In this document: positions 59,539-64,000 of the stretch, piece by piece | How the letters are laid out: each line of letters opens with the position of its first letter | Position numbering within the stretch: the stretch's first letter is position 1 | NCBI RefSeq assembly: GCF_000426245.1 | Contig: NZ_AUEZ01000007.1 | Location: 62,001-126,000 of the forward strand | Reading direction: 5' to 3' | DNA from: Bradyrhizobium sp. Ai1a-2 | Lineage (GTDB): Bacteria > Pseudomonadota > Alphaproteobacteria > Rhizobiales > Xanthobacteraceae | Length of the DNA stretch: 64,000 bases | Notes under the pieces: generated by a model | Told to the model about the DNA's origin: nothing | What the model saw: the letters and a program-made list of their open reading frames with translations, nothing else | The model's database searches: none | Program-made: the position numbers and the translations under genes

Positions 59539-60612
59539 GTGAAAGAGCAATCTCACATCAAGATTGTGCGCGGCCTGGCGCCGCCCCCTGATTCTCCCCC
59601 GCTTGCGGGCGAGGAAAGGGAAGGGGTGTCTTCGGGCGGAGCGCAGGCGGTGACGGATGAGGCGACAGCATGGGTCATGCTGCTGTTGTCGGGCGACGCC
59701 ACCACCGAGGATGTCGAGGCATTGCAGCGCTGGCGCCAGCAGAGCCCCGCGCACGCCCGCGCGTTTGCCGAGGCCAAATTGTTGTGGGACGCGCTTGGCC
59801 CCGCAGCCAGTGATGTTGCGGGCCGCATGGATCACTCGGGTCAATTGCCCGGGGCTCGGGGCCCGACGCGCGCATCGGCTGGACATACCGGGCGTCGGGC
59901 CTTGATCGGCGGAGCGCTTGCGGCCTCGGTTGCAGCGGCAGGCTATTTGGGATCGAAGCCGCCGTTCCGATTGTGGCCGTCGATCGAGGAGATGCGGGCG
60001 AGCTACAGGACCGGCACGGGTGAGCAGCGGCAGCTTGCGCTGTCGGATGATGTATCGCTGATCCTGAACACGCAAACCAGCGTCGGCATCCGTCCCGCCC
60101 CGGAGGGCTCTCGAGGGATGGAGTTGATCGCCGGGGAGGCGGCGATCACCACCAAGAGCGCCGTGCCGTTCGTGGTTCTTGCTGCCGATGGGCATGCAAC
60201 ATCCACCATCGCCCGCTTTGACATGCGCCGGGATGGAACAACCGTGCGCGTCACTTGCCTCGACGGCACCGTCGACGTTGCTCGCGACGGCCGGTCCGTG
60301 ACAGTTCCCGCCGGCCATTGCGTGATCTATGGAGCGCGTGGGCTGCGAGAGGTTACGCCCATCGACCTTTCGGTCGCGACCGCATGGCAGCAGGGCCAGT
60401 TGGTTTTCCGGCACGAATCTTTGGCCCGCGTCATCGAAGAGGTGAATCGATACCGGCCGGGAAGGATCGTTCTGCTTAACGAAAAGCTCGCAGAGAGGGA
60501 CGTCGTCGCCACGTTCCATCTCAGCCGGATCGACGATGCGGTGGAGCATCTGGCTCGCGCATTCGGTGCAAGGGTGCGCTCCCTGCCGGGCGGACTCGTG
60601 CTGCTGAGCTGA
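59539..60612 (+). CDS. FecR-family anti-sigma/sensor protein
   Basis: A 357-residue inner-membrane sensor. A DUF4880-type cytoplasmic domain spans about residues 38-85 (EATAWVMLLLSGDATTEDVE; WRQQSPAHARAFAEAKLLW), a membrane helix lies near 118-140, the FecR domain near 155-265 (LNTQTSVGIR; GEAAITT) and a DUF4974-like STN-binding end follows. Residues about 12-34 (APPPDSPPLAGEEREG) are a translated hairpin repeat, not part of the family. GTG 59539 has GGAG upstream. It should hold or activate the ECF sigma factor according to contact with an STN domain. Confidence 0.92.
   Translation: MKEQSHIKIVRGLAPPPDSPPLAGEEREGVSSGGAQAVTDEATAWVMLLLSGDATTEDVEALQRWRQQSPAHARAFAEAKLLWDALGPAASDVAGRMDHSGQLPGARGPTRASAGHTGRRALIGGALAASVAAAGYLGSKPPFRLWPSIEEMRASYRTGTGEQRQLALSDDVSLILNTQTSVGIRPAPEGSRGMELIAGEAAITTKSAVPFVVLAADGHATSTIARFDMRRDGTTVRVTCLDGTVDVARDGRSVTVPAGHCVIYGARGLREVTPIDLSVATAWQQGQLVFRHESLARVIEEVNRYRPGRIVLLNEKLAERDVVATFHLSRIDDAVEHLARAFGARVRSLPGGLVLLS
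59577..59640 (+). repeat. Hairpin repeat inserted in the fecR-like coding sequence
   Basis: The DNA around CTCCCCCGCTTGCGGGCGAG (59595-59614) has the CCCGC-TT-GCGGG core of the dispersed intergenic element at 29676-29699, followed by GGAAAGGGAAGGGGTG. It is read in frame as a Pro/Glu/Gly-rich peptide between the first 12 residues and the DUF4880 domain. Read-through repeats of this kind are known in Bradyrhizobium-group proteins. Confidence 0.65.
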
Positions 60613-60787
60613 TTCCGTCGCGCATCGGAAGCGATCGTCGACGATCTCAAAAAAATCGGCAAAAAAAATCGGCCAAGGCTTGTTCGGGGTTGGCGCGAGG
60701 GTGGCGGTCTAATGGATGAGAGGGAGCGCGCGGTTCACGCCGCGAGTTCCCGTCGCAGCCACGTCCATTCGCCCAGAAAGCGCACCC

Positions 60788-63700
60788 ATGCCCGACCAGA
60801 TCGCAGCCCTTCGTCTTCGCCGCCGGCGAGCCTTCGTGCGTTCGGCGCTGCTTACGGGCGCCAGCATGGTCGTCCTGGTGGCGGCGAGTGCGGACGGCGA
60901 GGCAAGGCCCTTTGGGAGCGGCATGGCGACGACCTCGCCGGTCGCGACACAGCAGGCCGCAGCCGCGCAGGCGGCGATGGAAGCCGCGACACAGGTGAAA
61001 AATTCGCTGAAGCAGGTCAACCAGGCGCTGGACGCAATGAAGGCAGCCCAGGCTGCGGCTGCCAGCGCTGCGGCTGCATCGGGAGCTGCATCCGGTGGCA
61101 ACGTGCTCACCGGTTTGCGGCCCGCCAACATGGATGCGGCAGCCGCAGCGGCTGCACAACTCCAGGGGAAGGATGCCGCGTCGCTCGGTGCCACGTCGGA
61201 CTGGCAGAATGCGCGTCTGTTGCCGAATTCCACAAATGAGAAAGGCGGTGCACAGGCCAACATCGAACAGAGCGCGCCGAAAGCCATCCTCAACTGGGGC
61301 AGCTTTTCAGTTGGAAGGAATGAAAGCGTTCAGTTCCAGCAATTGAGCTCGGAGTCGATCGCGCTCAATCGCGTCATCGGTGATTCCTATAACGGCAATC
61401 AGCCGGCTCCGAGCCAGATCATGGGGGCGATCAAGGCGAACGGACAGGTTTGGATTATCAATCAGAACGGCATCATCTTCACCGGCACCAGCCAGATCAA
61501 TGTTGCCGGCCTCACGGCGTCCTCGCTCAACATCTCCAACGACAGGTTCCTCAAACAGCTCGCCACCACGAGCTGGAGCCAAGCCAACGTCGAACCGCCC
61601 TTTCTTGTCGCGCCGAATGAGGTTGCAGCCGACGTCAGAGTGGAGAAGGGTGCGAGCATCACAGCCGACGGCGGCAGCATCATGCTGTTCGCACCGAACG
61701 TGACCAATAGTGGCTACCTGAACGCGCCGAACGGCCAGGTCGCGCTGGTCGCCGGTCATGCCGTGGACTTGAAGGCCAGCAATAGCAGCGGCCTGCGCGG
61801 CTTCGAATTCGAGATCAGAGACGGGACCCTGGGGTCGGGCAGCAAGCCGCCGGTCACATACGAAGGCGGCGGCATCGCGCTCAACGACGGCTTGATCGCG
61901 GCCGACCACGGCAACATCACCATGGCCGGCCTCAATGTGACGCAGAACGGCATTCTGCTGACCAGCACGACCGTGACCGCGAACGGCTCGATCACGCTGA
62001 AGGCGCATGATCAATTCACCTATGACACCCAGGCGGGCGCCGTCTACGCACGCAGTGGCGCGGTCACCTTCGGCGAAGGAAGCGTCACCACGGTTCTGCC
62101 CGATCTTGCGGACACCGGCACCATCACGGCCAAGGAATTGACCGACAAATCGACGATCGACGTCCAGGGCTGGAAAATTCACCTCAAGGGCGGCTCGCTG
62201 ATCCTTGCGCCGGCAGGCGATGTTGCGCTGACGGCCAACTACAGGAGCGACATAGTCTCCGCGGAATCTCGCGAATCTCGAATTTTCCAGGATGCGGGCA
62301 GCGTGGTCGACGTATCGGGCCTGACCGACGTCGAAATTCCGATCTCGCAGAACATCATCGAAGTGGAGTTGCGCGGCGATGAGTTGAAAGATTCGCCGGT
62401 GCAGAAGAACTCCTTCCTCTACGGCAAGAAGATCGTCATCGACGCGACCAAGAGCGGCTATTTCACCGACCCGATGATGAAGGACGTGGAGTGGTTCAAG
62501 GGCGAGCCGGGCAAATGGTACGGGACGCCGCTCGCCGACATGTCGGGCTATATCGGCTTGATCAAGCACGGCATCGCTGAACTTTCGACGACTGGCGGCA
62601 AGATTTCGCTCAAATCGACCGGCGATGTCGTTCTCAACGAAGGCTCATTGCTTGCGGCGAATGGCGGCTCGATCAAGTATTTGCCGGGCTATGTCAGCAC
62701 GACGAGACTGATCAGCGCGACAGGCCGGATCGTGAGTATCGACGATGCCGATCCGTCCCAAATCTATGTGGACTTCGCCGGCCAGTTCACACACGACCAC
62801 GGGCATTGGAAGGTGACCGAGACCTGGGTGTCGCCGCTGGTGAGGGGCGGGTACTTCGATCCCGGTCATACCGAAGGAAAGGCAGGCGGCACGATTCAAC
62901 TCGCGGCCCAGCGGGGGATGCTGCTTGGCGGAAAGATCTCGGCCGTAGCGACGCCCGGCGAAAACCAGCAAGACGTGGGGCTGAATGGCACCCTGGCGCT
63001 CGGCTATGTCTCGAACAACGACCACGAACTGCAGTATCCGCTGCAGAACGTGCTGGTCACGTCCAAGCCGGTCGCGACAGGGCCGCAGCTTGGGTTCGAT
63101 GCCCCTTCGCTTGCCGCAGCCTCGCTGACGTTGTCGACCGATCTCCTCTCGCAAGGCGGGTTTGGCAAGCTCGAGGTCTACAGCAATGGCGACATCGAAG
63201 TCGCCAAGGACGCCAACCTCGTGATGCCCGATGGCGGCGGCGTCAAGCTCTACGGCAAGTCTGTGACGGTGAACGGAAATATCGTCGCTCACGGCGGCAC
63301 GATCGAAATGACGACCGTGCCGCTCATCGCCGCGTACCTGGATCCGGCGCGGAACATCACGATCGGCGCCGGCGTGGTTCTCGATGTCAGCGGCAGGTGG
63401 ATCAACGATTTCCTTGACCGCCAGACAACGTCGGCGCTGCCGATCCACGGCGGTTCGATTTCGCTGCAGACGCCGGGTCCGGGGGCGGTGGCGGTGAAGG
63501 ACGCGAACGGCGTACCCATCGATCACGTAGCCGCCGATATTGGCGTCGTGACGTTGGCTGAAGGCAGTTTGCTGAACGCCTCGGGCGGCGGTCATGTCGC
63601 CACGATCGGCAAGCTGGCCGCTGGAAACGGCGGTTCGATTACGCTGACTGGCGGCGCGCTCAATCTCGGCGGCGCGTTCACCGGGGATGCCTTGGGCAGC

Positions 63701-64000
63701 GGCGGGATGCTGTCGCTGACGGCGCCGAATATTCAGATCGGCGGCGCCGCAGCCACCGGAACGCTGCTCATCGATCCGAAATTCTTCCAGCAAGGCTTCG
63801 GCAACTATGCGCTCAACGGCTACAGGAGCCTCGTCGTCGCGGAGGGCACGGTGGTCGAGGCCTCCCGCGCCGTTCCCTTCGCTGCGGTGGACTATGCCGA
63901 GAAGCCGACGGGAACGCCGATCTCGTCGATCATCAATTGGCATCCGGAGTTTCCGGCCGGCCAGCGCCAAGCGGTGGATCTTTCATTTTCTTCTACTGGT
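60788..64000 (+). CDS. Filamentous-haemagglutinin-like two-partner secretion exoprotein (partial, C-terminus off window)
   Basis: An open frame of 1071 codons from ATG 60788 runs to the window end without a stop. An arginine-rich start (LRLRRRRAFVRSALLTG) and a hydrophobic segment form an extended signal. Residues about 53-130 are Ala-rich (AAQAAMEAATQ; AAAASAAAASGAASGG) and likely coiled. The haemagglutinin activity (TPS) domain spans about 155-330: ILNWGSFSVGRNESVQFQQ, GAIKANGQVWIINQNGIIFT, and further beta-helix repeats with G-x-I-x-L patterns. It would be secreted by a TpsB/ShlB partner, not visible here. It is 175 bases after the FecR-like gene. Confidence 0.9.
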   Translation, partial: MPDQIAALRLRRRRAFVRSALLTGASMVVLVAASADGEARPFGSGMATTSPVATQQAAAAQAAMEAATQVKNSLKQVNQALDAMKAAQAAAASAAAASGAASGGNVLTGLRPANMDAAAAAAAQLQGKDAASLGATSDWQNARLLPNSTNEKGGAQANIEQSAPKAILNWGSFSVGRNESVQFQQLSSESIALNRVIGDSYNGNQPAPSQIMGAIKANGQVWIINQNGIIFTGTSQINVAGLTASSLNISNDRFLKQLATTSWSQANVEPPFLVAPNEVAADVRVEKGASITADGGSIMLFAPNVTNSGYLNAPNGQVALVAGHAVDLKASNSSGLRGFEFEIRDGTLGSGSKPPVTYEGGGIALNDGLIAADHGNITMAGLNVTQNGILLTSTTVTANGSITLKAHDQFTYDTQAGAVYARSGAVTFGEGSVTTVLPDLADTGTITAKELTDKSTIDVQGWKIHLKGGSLILAPAGDVALTANYRSDIVSAESRESRIFQDAGSVVDVSGLTDVEIPISQNIIEVELRGDELKDSPVQKNSFLYGKKIVIDATKSGYFTDPMMKDVEWFKGEPGKWYGTPLADMSGYIGLIKHGIAELSTTGGKISLKSTGDVVLNEGSLLAANGGSIKYLPGYVSTTRLISATGRIVSIDDADPSQIYVDFAGQFTHDHGHWKVTETWVSPLVRGGYFDPGHTEGKAGGTIQLAAQRGMLLGGKISAVATPGENQQDVGLNGTLALGYVSNNDHELQYPLQNVLVTSKPVATGPQLGFDAPSLAAASLTLSTDLLSQGGFGKLEVYSNGDIEVAKDANLVMPDGGGVKLYGKSVTVNGNIVAHGGTIEMTTVPLIAAYLDPARNITIGAGVVLDVSGRWINDFLDRQTTSALPIHGGSISLQTPGPGAVAVKDANGVPIDHVAADIGVVTLAEGSLLNASGGGHVATIGKLAAGNGGSITLTGGALNLGGAFTGDALGSGGMLSLTAPNIQIGGAAATGTLLIDPKFFQQGFGNYALNGYRSLVVAEGTVVEASRAVPFAAVDYAEKPTGTPISSIINWHPEFPAGQRQAVDLSFSSTG

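Noticed and set aside
61000..61150. Simple-sequence repeat or phase-variable tract in the Ala-rich region
   Set aside because: Ala codons vary (GCG, GCA, GCC, GCT) and there is no regular unit, so slippage is not indicated.
61307..63970. Two long minus-strand open frames (420 and 441 codons) opposite the haemagglutinin-like gene
   Set aside because: The plus frame shows a continuous TPS/beta-helix pattern from 60788 to the end; the minus frames have low-complexity Arg/Asp/Val sequence and no supported starts.

Overview
The window looks like chromosome from a high-GC alphaproteobacterium of the Bradyrhizobium/Rhodopseudomonas type. The evidence is strongly GC-biased codon use, dense accessory catabolic operons with Liv-type (HAAT) ABC transporters, a CCCGC-AA-GCGGG hairpin repeat typical of that group, and many LysR/MarR/AraC/SorC regulators. 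I see no rRNA, tRNA, CRISPR array, insertion sequence or phage gene. Assignments rest on reading motifs, gene order, ribosome binding sites and overlaps; no database search was run.

Region 1 (1-14855). A minus-strand operon encodes a luciferase-like monooxygenase, a polysaccharide deacetylase/allantoinase-like enzyme and the start of a Gfo/Idh/MocA dehydrogenase. It diverges from a LysR regulator. Downstream lies a long plus-strand operon (cassette A): a three-subunit molybdenum hydroxylase (FAD, 2Fe-2S, MoCo), a five-gene Liv-type ABC transporter, a cyclase-family hydrolase, a histidinol-dehydrogenase-like (HpsN-type) enzyme and an SDR. A sigma70-like promoter overlapped by a T-N11-A dyad precedes it. 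Region 2 (14864-20209) holds a minus-strand HyuA-type hydantoinase/oxoprolinase with a small putative zincin and an ion-coupled permease, plus a divergent phytanoyl-CoA-dioxygenase-like gene.

Region 3 (20296-33597) is cassette B: an NCS1 permease, a MarR regulator, an amidohydrolase, a second molybdenum hydroxylase whose 2Fe-2S subunit is fused to a CoxG-like domain, a second Liv-type transporter and a Rieske ferredoxin. Near-identical palindromes stand before the permease and before the amidohydrolase, so one MarR regulon probably couples uptake and catabolism of the same (unknown, probably heterocyclic or amide-bearing) compound.

Region 4 (33759-43091) has a fused membrane/spermidine-synthase protein, a 2OG-Fe(II) oxygenase, a small exported protein, a secreted PHP-like protein with a His-rich tail, a PpiC-type isomerase and three consecutive HupE/UreJ-family membrane proteins; this is a plausible metal-handling locus without hydrogenase or urease genes in view. 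Region 5 (43231-52570) is a polyol/sugar operon: HAD phosphatase, SorC regulator, SmoEFGK/MalK-type ABC transporter, SDR, FGGY kinase and PfkB kinase, with shared operator-like motifs before its two transcription units.

Region 6 (52585-57918) contains an RclC/RclR-like reactive-chlorine stress pair, a peroxiredoxin-like protein, a small exported protein, a LysR regulator and a patatin-like phospholipase. Region 7 (58082-64000) encodes an STN plus TonB-C-like periplasmic protein, an ECF sigma factor, a FecR-type sensor and the first 1071 codons of a filamentous-haemagglutinin-like exoprotein that runs off the window. It suggests a cell-surface signalling cassette placed beside an adhesin instead of a siderophore receptor.
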